Made by a program: the position numbers and the translations under genes. From Mesorhizobium sp. RMAD-H1 (GTDB lineage Bacteria; Pseudomonadota; Alphaproteobacteria; Rhizobiales; Rhizobiaceae), in the NCBI RefSeq assembly GCF_014191375.1, contig NZ_JACHWN010000004.1, positions 310,001 through 374,000 of the forward strand: 64,000 bases of DNA. The letters are read 5' to 3'. A model generated the notes under the pieces. That model made no database searches. It was given only the letters and a program-made list of their open reading frames with translations, and was not told where the DNA came from. This document shows, piece after piece, positions 55,151 to 63,826 of the stretch. The stretch's first letter is position 1. The number at the start of each line of letters is the position of its first letter.

Positions 55151-57464
55151 ATTGGTTGGTCGGCAGCGTATAGGCGATGACGTAATCGCCCGGCTTGGTG
55201 CCGACGGAGCCGTGGCCGCCTGCCACGATGACGACGAATTGCCGGCCGTCCTCGGTGGTGTAGGTCATGGGTGTTGCCTGCCCGCCGGCCGGCAGTCGCC
55301 CCTGCCAGAGCTGTCGGCCGGTCGTCAGATCATAGGCGCGGATATAGTCGTCCACCGTCGCGCCGAGGAAGGCGACGCCGCTTGCCGTGATCATTGGCCC
55401 GCCGATGCCGGGCACGCCCACCTTGAACGGCAGCGGGATCGGCGTCATGTCGCGCGTCGTGCCGTTCCTGTGTTTCCAGGCGATATTGCCGGTCCTCAGA
55501 TCCGCTCCGGCGACATAGCCCCAAGGCGGCGCCTGGCAGGGAATGCCGAGCGGTGACAGGAAGGGCTTGAGAATGACGGCATAGGGCGCGCCCTCATTGC
55601 GGTTGAGCCCTTGTTCGCTGCCCTTGGTACCTTCGCTGGGCGGCGGCACCTGGTCGCGCGGCACCAGCTGTGAAATGAAGGCGAGGTAGGTCGGCATGCC
55701 GAACATCACCTGCCGCGCCGGGTCGACCGCGATGCTGCCCCAGTTGAACACGCCGAAATTGCCGGGATAGACAATCGTTCCCTCGAGCGAGGGAGGCGTA
55801 TAGCGGCCCTCATATCGCAGCCTGTGAAACTGGATCCGGCAGGCGAGCTGGTCGAAAAGGGTGATGCCCCACATATCCTTCTCCGTCAGCGGCGGCGGCT
55901 CGAAGCTGAGGCCGGAGACGGGCTGGGTCGGCGCGGTGAAATCCTCCGGTATCGCGCCGCCGGGGGCGGGGACCTCCCTGACCGGGATGATCGGCTCGCC
56001 CGTGCGCCGGTCGAGCACATAGATGTCGCCCTGTTTCGTCGGGCCGACCAGCGCCGGCACGACCGTCCCGTCCTCCCTTGTGATATCGAGGAGCGCCGGC
56101 TGGGCCGGCACATCCATGTCCCAGAGATCGTGATGCACCGTCTGGCGCACCCAGCGCATCTGGCCGGTATTGATGTCGAGCGCGACGATGGAGGAGGAAA
56201 ATCTCTCCACATTCTCGCTGCGGCCCATCCCCAGCTGGTCGGGAACCTTGTTGCCGAGCGGCACATAGATAAGCCCGAGATTCTCGTCCACGCTCGATAC
56301 CGACCAGCTGTTGGGCGAATTGGCGGTATAGGTCTGGCCAGGAGGCAGCGGCGCCGTCTGATCCGGATTGCCCGAATCCCAGTTCCAGATCAATGCGCCG
56401 GTATTGACGTCGAAGGCGCGGATGACGCCGGATTGCTCGTGGATGGAATAATTGTCGTTGACGGCCCCGCCGATGATGATCTTGTTGGCCGCGATGACCG
56501 GCGGCGAGGTCGAATAGTAATAGCCGGCGGGATTGTACGGCATGCCCTGTTCGAGATGCAGCGTGCCATTCTCGGCAAAGAAGCTGCAGACCTGGCCGTT
56601 GGCCGCGTCGAGCGCGATCAGCCGCGCGTCGGAAGTGGGCAGATAGACACGCTCGGCACAGGGCTGGCCGGGCGTTGCCGCCGGATCGGCATAGTAGGTG
56701 ACGCCGCGGCAGGTCTGGTGCTGCCGGTCCGGATTGAAGCCGACATTCGGGTCATATTTCCACTTTTCCCGGCCGGTCGCCGCATCGATGGCGATCGCCC
56801 AGTTATGCGGCGTGCAGAGATAGAGCGTATCGCGCACTTTCAGCGGCGTGACCTGATAGGTGGTCTCGCCGACATCCTGCGGCTGCTTGATGTCGCCCGT
56901 CCGGTAGGTCCAGGCGACCTGCAGCCTGCCGACATTTTCCGGCGTGATCTGGGTGAGCGGCGAATAGCGCTGGCCAAAGGGCGTGCGGCCATATTGATGC
57001 CAGTCGCCGGGCGGCACGTTGCCGCCCAGATCGGGATTGGCGATCACCTGCTCCGTCGGCAGCGATCCCTGCATGTCGTAGGGATCCTGGAGCAGCGAAT
57101 ATCCGGCCACCGCCAGGGAAGCCAGTACGGCGATTGCAAGCGGCACGACACCCCCCGTCCTCCTCCAGATCCAGGGGATCAGCAGCCAGAGGCCGAGGAG
57201 CACGATGACGCCGCCGCGCGTGCCCAATTGCCACCAGTCGAAGCCGACTTCGTAGACCGCCCAGGCGAGAGAGCCCAGAATCACCAGGGCATAGACCCAC
57301 AGGGCGGCAGCACTTCTCCTGAACAGGAATATCGCCGTCAGGAATATGCCGATCGCCACGATCAGGTAATACCAGCTTCCGCCGAGTGCCGCGAGCCAGG
57401 CTCCGCCGATACCAAGGACGATAGCGATGAGGAGAAAAAGAACCGCGGTGATGGATATCAACAA
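55149..57464 (-). CDS. gcd: Membrane PQQ-dependent glucose/quinate/shikimate-type dehydrogenase
   Basis: Periplasmic-facing dehydrogenase that oxidises glucose (or quinate/shikimate) at the inner membrane and passes electrons to ubiquinone. About 771 residues: five N-terminal helices (LFLLIAIVLGIGGAWLAALG onward), then an eight-bladed PQQ propeller with WTYRTGDIKQPQ, ATGREKWKYDP and ALDINTGQMRWVRQ, ending PMTYTTEDGRQFVVIVAGGH. No ATG exists at the 5' end; TTG at 57464, seven bases after AAGGAG, is the best start. PQQ synthesis genes are not in the window. Confidence 0.9.
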   Translation of the reverse strand: MLISITAVLFLLIAIVLGIGGAWLAALGGSWYYLIVAIGIFLTAIFLFRRSAAALWVYALVILGSLAWAVYEVGFDWWQLGTRGGVIVLLGLWLLIPWIWRRTGGVVPLAIAVLASLAVAGYSLLQDPYDMQGSLPTEQVIANPDLGGNVPPGDWHQYGRTPFGQRYSPLTQITPENVGRLQVAWTYRTGDIKQPQDVGETTYQVTPLKVRDTLYLCTPHNWAIAIDAATGREKWKYDPNVGFNPDRQHQTCRGVTYYADPAATPGQPCAERVYLPTSDARLIALDAANGQVCSFFAENGTLHLEQGMPYNPAGYYYSTSPPVIAANKIIIGGAVNDNYSIHEQSGVIRAFDVNTGALIWNWDSGNPDQTAPLPPGQTYTANSPNSWSVSSVDENLGLIYVPLGNKVPDQLGMGRSENVERFSSSIVALDINTGQMRWVRQTVHHDLWDMDVPAQPALLDITREDGTVVPALVGPTKQGDIYVLDRRTGEPIIPVREVPAPGGAIPEDFTAPTQPVSGLSFEPPPLTEKDMWGITLFDQLACRIQFHRLRYEGRYTPPSLEGTIVYPGNFGVFNWGSIAVDPARQVMFGMPTYLAFISQLVPRDQVPPPSEGTKGSEQGLNRNEGAPYAVILKPFLSPLGIPCQAPPWGYVAGADLRTGNIAWKHRNGTTRDMTPIPLPFKVGVPGIGGPMITASGVAFLGATVDDYIRAYDLTTGRQLWQGRLPAGGQATPMTYTTEDGRQFVVIVAGGHGSVGTKPGDYVIAYTLPTNQ

Positions 57465-57470
57465 AGCCAA

Positions 57471-57828
57471 TCTCCTTGAGAATTGCGTCCGCCAGATAAA
57501 CCGCCTCCGTATCGCCCTGATGACGGCCGGATCCGGCTTTTGATGATCGCTGTGGCCGGCGTGATGCGACTACCCAACTACAATGGATGAGTTGAGTTCC
57601 CGCGGCAATGGTGTGATTGGGCTCCCGTCGTGCAGCAGTTGCCGCGCCATCATGCGAGACAAACCGTCTTCGCATGAAGCACAGTTGCCATTTTTCCAGG
57701 CCCTTGCACTGCATACCGGTCCCAAGCAATGCATGCGGACGGTCTCCTGGAACGGGAGGTGTCCGCTGGCACGAGGCAGGTTACCTATACAACCGGCAGG
57801 CAGTTGCGGGCCTGCAACCGCCAAGTGT
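57471..57828. other. Non-coding stretch between gcd and the HutC-like repressor
   Basis: About 358 bases upstream of gcd and downstream of the repressor, with no credible gene. A weak GCAGGC/GCCTGC stem near 57801-57822 could serve as repressor terminator. Open frames here lack ribosome sites. It presumably carries the gcd promoter. Confidence 0.45.
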
Positions 57829-58575
57829 TCACTCCTCCACCGCCTTGCCGCTGCGCGTCTCCAGCCGATAGCGGGTGCCGGGATAGACGAGGCGGGCGAA
57901 GGAAACCACCTGCCTGGAGGACCATGTGCGCCGGCGGATCATCAGGCATGGCTCGTTGCGCGGGATGACCAGGAGCTTGCATTCCCAAGGCTCCGGCATG
58001 GCGGCCTCGACGATATGCTCGGACCCGCCGAGCGGCGCCTCGCGCGTGAGATAGGCATTGGGCGTGATGGTGGTGAAATCCTGTTCGAGATAAGAAGGTG
58101 CCGCTGCCGGATTGACGTAGCGGTCCTCGATCTGCACCGGAACATCGTTCTCGCTATGGACGATCAGCGAATGGAAGACCTTGGCGCCGATCGGCATGTT
58201 CAGTGCATCGGCGACGGAAGGGGAGGCGTCTTCCTCCTTGAGCAGAACCACCGAGGCAAGGTGCGTATGCCCCCTTTCCGCGATCTCGTCGGCGATGTTG
58301 CGCACCTCGAAAAGCGCCGAAGTGCCCTTGCGCTCGGCGACGAACGAGCCGACTCCCTGGATGCGGACGAGCTCGCCCTCGCTTGCCAGTTCGCGCAGCG
58401 CGCGGTTGGCGGTCATCTTGCTGACGCCCAGCTCCGCGACGAGTTCGTTTTCGGAAGGGACGCGATGCTTCGGAGGCCATTCGCCGCTGTGAATGCGCTC
58501 GAGGATCATCTGCTTCACGCCGGCATAGAGCGGTGCGCCATCCCCGGTCTTCTCGCTACCCCTCTCGTTCGGCAT
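57829..58575 (-). CDS. hutC: GntR-family transcriptional regulator, HutC-like
   Basis: A 248-residue regulator with an N-terminal winged helix (LYAGVKQMILERIHSGEWPP, ELGVSKMTANRALRELASEG) and a C-terminal UTRA ligand domain (LIVHSENDVPVQIEDRYV, ITPNAYLTREAPLGGSEHIV). This is the histidine-utilisation repressor layout, where urocanate releases DNA. The ATG at 58575 follows AGGAGGGATC. It is divergent from the ABC transporter cluster, with an inverted repeat between. Because the linked lyase is atypical, the effector may not be urocanate. Confidence 0.88.
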   Translation of the reverse strand: MPNERGSEKTGDGAPLYAGVKQMILERIHSGEWPPKHRVPSENELVAELGVSKMTANRALRELASEGELVRIQGVGSFVAERKGTSALFEVRNIADEIAERGHTHLASVVLLKEEDASPSVADALNMPIGAKVFHSLIVHSENDVPVQIEDRYVNPAAAPSYLEQDFTTITPNAYLTREAPLGGSEHIVEAAMPEPWECKLLVIPRNEPCLMIRRRTWSSRQVVSFARLVYPGTRYRLETRSGKAVEE

Positions 58576-58698
58576 GGATGATCCCTCCTGTTATGGCGAT
58601 CGGCGCCTGGAAAATTGCGTCGCGCCGCCGCTCCTTTGGTTCCCTCGTCGCCCGTTTTTTGGGCAGAAGCAGAATCTGCTTCCGTCCGATAGTTTGCT

Positions 58699-58739
58699 CT
58701 TGCATACCATAATAATTGACATATGGTACCCTATACAAG
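58699..58739. promoter_or_regulatory. Inverted repeat, probable operator of the HutC-like regulator
   Basis: CTTGCATAC on the left and CTATACAAG on the right are outward complements (CTTGxATA...TATxCAAG) spaced about 23 bases apart, with TACCAT...ATGGTA and TTGACA (58716-58721) inside. HutC and related GntR repressors bind CTTGTATxxACAAG-type palindromes, so these fit half-sites for such a repressor between the two divergent starts. Confidence 0.55.
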
Positions 58740-58838
58740 CTGAAGAGAATGGCCAGGCTTTACTTGGTCATTGTCGTCGCCAAGCCGGCGCAGACCGGCG
58801 CATCAGAACGTTTCCGAACCACCAAGAGGAGAATATCG

Positions 58839-59681
58839 ATGAAAGCCTACAAGATGTTGCTGGCCGGCGCCATTGCGCTGGCAGCGGGTGCATGGTCTCC
58901 GGCCCAGGCCAAGGAATGGAAGACCGTGACGATCACCCTGGAAGGGGCTTACGCCCCGTGGAACATGACCAATCCGGACGGCACGCTCGGCGGTTTCGAG
59001 CCGGAGCTGGCGAAATATCTCTGTGACCACATGAAGGTGGAATGCAAGCTGGTGGCCTCCGATTGGGACGGCATGATTGCGGCCCTCAACGCCGGCAAGT
59101 ACGACGTCATCATGGATGCGCTGTCGATCACCGAGGAGCGCAAGAAGGTCATCGATTTCTCCATTCCCTACGCCCATACCCATGCGGCTTTCGCCGCCTC
59201 GAAGGATGGCTCATACGCCAATGCCCCCGGCACGGGGACGGTGGTCAAGATGGAGCCGGACCTGAGCGGCGGCAAGGATGCGGTGGAGGCCATGCGCACC
59301 GCCTTCAAGGGCGCCACCATCGGTATCCAGGCGGCGACCGTCTACGCCAAGTTCATCTATGACAATTTCGGCGATATCGCCACGATCCGCGAATACAAGA
59401 CCGGCGCCGAGCGCGATCTCGATCTGGAAACCGGACGCATCGATCTTGCCTTCGACGATGCGGTCTATCTGAACACCACTTTCGAGAAGGCCAATGGCGC
59501 GCTGGGCTTCACCGGGCCCGAAATCGGCGGCACCATCTTCGGCATCGGTGAGGGACTGGGCGTGCGCAAGTCCGATCCCGAGCTCAAGGCGATGCTCGAC
59601 GACGCCATCAAGGCCGCGCTTGCCGAAGGGGTCGTCAAGGAGCTGTCGATGAAGTGGTTCAAGACGGATGTGACGCCTTAA
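58839..59681 (+). CDS. ABC transporter substrate-binding protein, polar amino acid/opine type
   Basis: A 280-residue exported binding protein with signal peptide MKAYKMLLAGAIALAAGAWS (cut near AQAKE). The family signature is TLEGAYAPWNMTNPDGTLGG (position near residue 33), which binds the amino-acid backbone, followed by MDALSITEERKKVIDFSIPY. It is closest in style to octopine/nopaline, arginine and histidine binding proteins. Family members bind cationic or methylated amino acids. The ATG at 58839 follows AAGAGGAG. It opens the cluster but is separated from its permease by a repeat. Confidence 0.9.
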   Translation: MKAYKMLLAGAIALAAGAWSPAQAKEWKTVTITLEGAYAPWNMTNPDGTLGGFEPELAKYLCDHMKVECKLVASDWDGMIAALNAGKYDVIMDALSITEERKKVIDFSIPYAHTHAAFAASKDGSYANAPGTGTVVKMEPDLSGGKDAVEAMRTAFKGATIGIQAATVYAKFIYDNFGDIATIREYKTGAERDLDLETGRIDLAFDDAVYLNTTFEKANGALGFTGPEIGGTIFGIGEGLGVRKSDPELKAMLDDAIKAALAEGVVKELSMKWFKTDVTP

Positions 59682-59763
59682 GCGACTTATCCCGACGGGG
59701 ACGCTGACATTCACCTCCACCCTGCCAGCGATTTCCCCGCAGGGGCAGCCATCGCCTTCAAAT

Positions 59764-59911
59764 GCCCTCATCTGCCTGCCGGCATTACCGGGGTCGAGCC
59801 ACGGGTCTCGACCCGTCCTTCGGCCCCCGCACGCGGGGGAGGGGGAGAATGAAGCGGAAACGCTGGCGTCTCTCTCGCCCCGTTCGCGGGGAGAGAGTAA
59901 GGATGGGGGGC
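59764..59911. repeat. Diverged copy 4 of repeat family A
   Basis: Starts GCCCTCATCTGCCTGCCGGC and ends GTAAGGATGGGGGGC, with a 35-base insertion relative to copies 1-3 (GGGGTCGAGCCACGGGTCTC region) and several substitutions. The family B fragment 59936-59969 follows it. Confidence 0.75.
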
Positions 59912-59935
59912 AGATTGCCATATGCGATTGCCCTG

Positions 59936-59969
59936 CCCTCAAGGGGATGGCCGGCAGGCCGAGGGGGTG
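59936..59969. repeat. Degenerate end of repeat family B
   Basis: CCTCAAGGGGATGGCCGGCAGGCCGAGGGGGTG resembles the right half of the family B element (shown here shortened as GGATGGCCGGCAGGCCGAGG). It is too short to be a full copy. Confidence 0.55.
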
Positions 59970-60024
59970 AAGGCATCGCGTTAGCCCCGGATTTCGCCAG
60001 GACAGGCAACATGGGAACTCTGAT

Positions 60025-60747
60025 ATGTGGCTAGTGGAGACACTCGGTTTCGGGCAGACCGGCTGGGGCGGGCTTCTGCTGATAGGCGCCCTGATGACGT
60101 TGTGCGTCACGCTCACCGCCCTTCTGCTCGGCGCCATACTGGGTGCTATCGTCGCGGCGGCCAAGCTGTCGCCGAACCGCGCTGTCAGAACCGCGGGGGG
60201 GTTCTACACCACCATCTTCCGCGGCGTGCCGGAGCTGCTCATCATCTATCTCGTCTATTTCGGCGGCTCCAGCGCCGTCACCGCGATCGGCGTCTATTTC
60301 GGAGTCGAAGGGTTTCTGGGCATGCCCTCCTTCATCGCCGGTGCCCTGGCCGTCGGCCTCATCTGCGGCGCTTATCAGGCGGAGGTCTATCGCGGCGCCT
60401 TTCTGGCGATCCCGAAGGGAGAGCTGGAGGCCGCCCAGGCGATCGGCATGCACCGTTTCCTGCGTTTCCGTCGCATCATCATGCCGCAAGTCCTGCGCCT
60501 CGCCATTCCGGGCATCGGCAATGTCTGGCAGCTGAGCCTGAAGGATTCGGCGCTCGTCTCCGTCACCGGCCTCGCCGATCTCATGCGCACAAGCCAGGTC
60601 GCCGCCGGTTCCACCCGGCAATATTTCCTGTTCTTCATTGTCGGCGGCTGCCTCTATCTCATCCTGACCAGCATGTCCGACCGCCTGTTCGGCTTTGCCG
60701 AGCGGCGCGCCAGCCGCAGCATGCCGGCCGGCATCGGCCAGATATGA
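60025..60747 (+). CDS. Polar amino acid ABC transporter permease 1
   Basis: A 240-residue permease of the HisMQ family with about five helices. The EAA loop reads [20 protein letters not shown] and the N-terminal part has the [16 protein letters not shown] pattern typical of histidine/glutamine/opine transporters. ATG at 60025. Its stop overlaps a possible start of the next permease. Works with the binding protein upstream and the ATPase downstream. Confidence 0.92.
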   Translation: MWLVETLGFGQTGWGGLLLIGALMTLCVTLTALLLGAILGAIVAAAKLSPNRAVRTAGGFYTTIFRGVPELLIIYLVYFGGSSAVTAIGVYFGVEGFLGMPSFIAGALAVGLICGAYQAEVYRGAFLAIPKGELEAAQAIGMHRFLRFRRIIMPQVLRLAIPGIGNVWQLSLKDSALVSVTGLADLMRTSQVAAGSTRQYFLFFIVGGCLYLILTSMSDRLFGFAERRASRSMPAGIGQI

Positions 60748-60758
60748 AGGAGGGCGCG

Positions 60759-61481
60759 ATGGATTTCCCCTTCCTTTTCCAGACCATGAAAACCCTGCTC
60801 GCCGCCCTGCCGGTGACGCTTGGTCTCTTTTCCCTCTCGGTGTTCTTCGGCGGTCTGCTCGCCATCCTGATCGTCTGGATGCGGGTCGGCGGCAATCCCG
60901 TCCTCAGCCGGTTCGCGCGCGGCTATATCTTCGTCTTCCGCGGCTCGCCGCTGCTCATCCAGATGTTTCTCGTCTTCTACGGCCTCGGCCAGTTCGGCAT
61001 CATCCGCCACTCTTTCGTCTGGCCGGCGCTGCGCGAGCCCTTCGTCTGCGCCGTCCTGTCGCTGGCGCTCTGCACGGCAGGCTATACGGCGGAGATATTC
61101 CGCTTCGGCCTGCGCGCGGTCCCGCCGCGCGAGATCGAGGCCGCGCGCGCCATCGGCATGTCGGACTTCCTGCTGGTGCGCCGCATCATCGCCCCGATCG
61201 CCTTCCGCCACGCGCTTCCCGCCTATTCGACCGAGATCGTGATGATGGTCAAATCCACCGCGCTCGCAAGCCTCGTCACCGTCTGGGAGGTGACCGGGGT
61301 TGCGCAGCGGCTGATCTCGCAGACCTATCGCACGATGGAGGTGTTCCTCTGCGCCGCGATCATCTATCTTGTGCTCAATTTCCTGATCCTGCAGGCGATG
61401 GCGCTGCTCGAGCATTATCTTTCGCCGCATCGGCGTGCCGCCGCGCCTCTCGTCCCCGGCAGCCTTCCGGTATCCCGATGA
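60759..61481 (+). CDS. Polar amino acid ABC transporter permease 2
   Basis: A 240-residue second permease of the same family ([20 protein letters not shown], then [20 protein letters not shown]), with EAA loop [20 protein letters not shown]. The ATG at 60759 is preceded by AAGGAGGG; another ATG at 60744, overlapping the permease 1 stop, has none. It overlaps or abuts the ATPase gene. The pair likely forms the heterodimer channel. Confidence 0.92.
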   Translation: MDFPFLFQTMKTLLAALPVTLGLFSLSVFFGGLLAILIVWMRVGGNPVLSRFARGYIFVFRGSPLLIQMFLVFYGLGQFGIIRHSFVWPALREPFVCAVLSLALCTAGYTAEIFRFGLRAVPPREIEAARAIGMSDFLLVRRIIAPIAFRHALPAYSTEIVMMVKSTALASLVTVWEVTGVAQRLISQTYRTMEVFLCAAIIYLVLNFLILQAMALLEHYLSPHRRAAAPLVPGSLPVSR

Positions 61482-61510
61482 CGACGCCAGAAACCAAAAT
61501 GGAGGGGAAC

Positions 61511-62281
61511 ATGGCTGCGGCCACCCGGCTATCCGTCCGCAACATCCACAAGAGCTTCGGCGGCCATGAGGTGCTGCGCGGCATTTCGCTCGAGGCGCAT
61601 GATGGCGACGTCATCTCGCTGCTCGGCGCCAGCGGTTCGGGCAAATCCACCTTCCTGCGCTGCATCAATCTTCTCGAGATCGCCGATCAGGGCGAGATCA
61701 TCGTCGACGGCGAGCGCATAGAGATGATGGTGAAGAACGGCCGCAACGTGCCGGCCAGCCGCAAGCAGGTGGACCGCATCCGGGCCGAACTCGGCATGGT
61801 TTTCCAGTCCTTCAACCTGTGGTCACACATGACCATCCTCGACAATGTCATCGAGGGCCCGGTGCATGTGCTCAAAAGGCCGCGCGCGGAGTGCATCGCC
61901 GAGGCGGAGGCGCTTCTCGAAAAGGTGGGGATCGCCGAAAAGCGCCACGCCTATCCCGCCCATCTCTCGGGCGGCCAGCAGCAGCGCGCCGCTATCGCCC
62001 GGGCGCTGGCGATGAAGCCGAAGGTCATGCTTTTCGACGAGCCCACCTCGGCGCTCGATCCCGAGCTCGTCGGCGAGGTCCTGCGCGTCATGCGCAGCCT
62101 CGCGGAGGAGGGCATGACCATGCTGGTCGTCACCCACGAGATGAGTTTCGCCCGCAATGTCTCCAACCGCGTCATCTTTATGCGCTCCGGGGAGATCGAC
62201 AGCGACGGCCCGCCGGAAGAGCTCTTCGGCAAGGGCGGCTCGCCTGCCTTCCGCCAGTTCATCGGCACGTTCGGGAAGTGA
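61511..62281 (+). CDS. Polar amino acid ABC transporter ATP-binding protein
   Basis: A 256-residue ATPase of the HisP type: [13 protein letters not shown] (Walker A), [15 protein letters not shown] (signature), [14 protein letters not shown] (Walker B) and VTHEMSFAR (switch His). The ATG at 61511 follows GGAGGGG at ideal spacing; one at 61478 overlapping permease 2 is the alternative. Its stop ends two bases before the lyase start, so transport and lyase are in one operon. Confidence 0.93.
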   Translation: MAAATRLSVRNIHKSFGGHEVLRGISLEAHDGDVISLLGASGSGKSTFLRCINLLEIADQGEIIVDGERIEMMVKNGRNVPASRKQVDRIRAELGMVFQSFNLWSHMTILDNVIEGPVHVLKRPRAECIAEAEALLEKVGIAEKRHAYPAHLSGGQQQRAAIARALAMKPKVMLFDEPTSALDPELVGEVLRVMRSLAEEGMTMLVVTHEMSFARNVSNRVIFMRSGEIDSDGPPEELFGKGGSPAFRQFIGTFGK

Positions 62282-62283
62282 TC

Positions 62284-63783
62284 ATGCGCAGGGTCACGCT
62301 GGAAAGAACCCTTGATTGGCGGGCGGTCGCCGCCATTGCCGGAGGCGCCGGGCTGGAACTCGGAGCCGGTGCATGGGAGAGGATCGACCGCGCGGCGCAG
62401 ATCGTCGCCGCGCTGGTCGAACGCGGCATTCGCGCCTATGGTGTCAATACCGGCGTCGGCGCGCTGGCCGATACGGTGGTGGATCGCGCGTCGCAGCGCC
62501 GCCTGTCGCGCAACATCCTGATGAGCCATGCCTGCGGCGTCGGCCCGCTTTTGCCGGCACGCGAGGTACGCGCCATCATCGCCGCCCAGATCAACAATTT
62601 CGCCCATGGCCATTCCGGCGTCCGGCCCGAGATCGTCCGGGCGATTCTGGCGCTTCTCGATCAGGATTGCATTCCCGATGTGCCCTCGAAGGGCTCCGCC
62701 GGCTATCTCACCCATATGGCGCATATCGCGCTGGTGCTGATCGGCGAGGGCACTGCGCATCTGGAGGGCCGGGAGGTGAGCGGCGCCGAGGCGCTGGCCG
62801 CAATCGGCGTCGAGCCTCTCGTGCTGGAGGCGAAGGAAGGCCTGAGCCTCGTCAACGGCACCTCCTGCTCCACCGGCCTTGCCTGCATCGCGCTTTCCCG
62901 CGCCGAGCGCCTGCTCGAATGGGCGGATGCCATCGCCGCGCTGACGCTCGAGGCGCTTGGGGCCCAGATGCCTGCCTTCGGGGAAGACGTGCTGGCGCTC
63001 CGGCCTTCGAAAGGCATCGAGACCGTCGGGCGCGCTTTGCGGAAACGGCTTGAAGGAAGCGGGTTCATCGCGGCAAACGCCGGCGCGCGCACCCAGGACG
63101 CCCTGAGCCTGCGCGCTATCCCGCATGCTCATGGCGCGGCGCGCGACGGCTTTGATTTCGCCGCCGAAACCGTCAATCGCGAGCTCGCCTCCGTCACCGA
63201 CAATCCGGCCGTCGCCGGCACACCGGAGGCGCCGCTGGTCTGGTCCGAGGCCCATGCCGTCGCGCCGGCGCTGGCGCAGGCGCTCGACATGCTGGCGGTC
63301 GCCATTGCACAGATCTCCGCCATGAGCGAGCGCCGCATCGACCGTCTGGTCAATCCGCTGGTGAGCCGGCTCCCGGCCTTCCTCGCCGATGATCCGGGTG
63401 CGGGTTCCGGCTTCATGATCGCGCAATATACGGCGGCTGCCCTCAGCAACGAGAACCGCCGCCTTGCGGCGCCGGCCAGCCTCGACGGCGGCGTCACCTC
63501 TGCCCTGCAGGAGGATTTCCTGGCGCATCCGACGGCGGCTGTGGTGAAGCTTCTCGCTGTGCTGGACAATGCCGAGCAGATCTTCGCCATCGAGCTTCTG
63601 GCGGCGGCGCAGGCGCTGGATCTCCATCCGGGCCAAGCCTCGCGCGCCAGGGGAACGGATGTGGTTTACCGCGCCTTGCGCGACATCCTGCCCCGCTATA
63701 CCGATGACCGGCCGCTGGCTAAGGATATGGCGGCGGCGCAAGGGCTCCTCTGGGAGGCAAATCCGCCAGCCGTGCCTGTCTGA
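62284..63783 (+). CDS. Histidine/aromatic ammonia-lyase homologue lacking the MIO tripeptide
   Basis: A 499-residue lyase of the HAL/PAL family. Conserved sites: Tyr52 in YGVNTGVG, His82 in SHACGVG, Asn191 in LVNGTS, Gln271 and Arg277 in TQDALSLR, Glu391 in SNENRR. The MIO-forming Ala-Ser-Gly is missing: residues 136-147 read [12 protein letters not shown], where HutH has KGSVGASGDLAPLAHM. The Tyr of QDPYSLR is Leu274. This fits the MIO-less clade to which ergothionase belongs, so a trimethylamine-releasing or other elimination is more likely than histidine deamination. Older annotation would call it HutH. Confidence 0.88.
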   Translation: MRRVTLERTLDWRAVAAIAGGAGLELGAGAWERIDRAAQIVAALVERGIRAYGVNTGVGALADTVVDRASQRRLSRNILMSHACGVGPLLPAREVRAIIAAQINNFAHGHSGVRPEIVRAILALLDQDCIPDVPSKGSAGYLTHMAHIALVLIGEGTAHLEGREVSGAEALAAIGVEPLVLEAKEGLSLVNGTSCSTGLACIALSRAERLLEWADAIAALTLEALGAQMPAFGEDVLALRPSKGIETVGRALRKRLEGSGFIAANAGARTQDALSLRAIPHAHGAARDGFDFAAETVNRELASVTDNPAVAGTPEAPLVWSEAHAVAPALAQALDMLAVAIAQISAMSERRIDRLVNPLVSRLPAFLADDPGAGSGFMIAQYTAAALSNENRRLAAPASLDGGVTSALQEDFLAHPTAAVVKLLAVLDNAEQIFAIELLAAAQALDLHPGQASRARGTDVVYRALRDILPRYTDDRPLAKDMAAAQGLLWEANPPAVPV

Positions 63784-63826
63784 ACGGGACAGGCCTGAAT
63801 GCACCATCGGAACGATCGGGGGGACC

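Larger units (their letters stand above)
59682..60024. other. Gap between binding protein and permease, filled by repeats
   Basis: About 340 bases without a gene, made of a diverged family A element (59764-59911) and a family B end (59936-59969). As it interrupts an operon, a hairpin here could lower expression of the permease genes relative to the binding protein. Confidence 0.65.

Noticed and set aside
58716-58745. Complete sigma-70 promoter from the TTGACA upstream of the binding protein
   Set aside because: The hexamer at the right distance (GCTGAA) is a poor -10, so only the palindrome is reported.
62284-63783. Frameshift or assembly error as the cause of the missing MIO motif
   Set aside because: The frame is open before and after, flanking motifs are in register and the gap is exactly three residues, so a real sequence difference is more likely.
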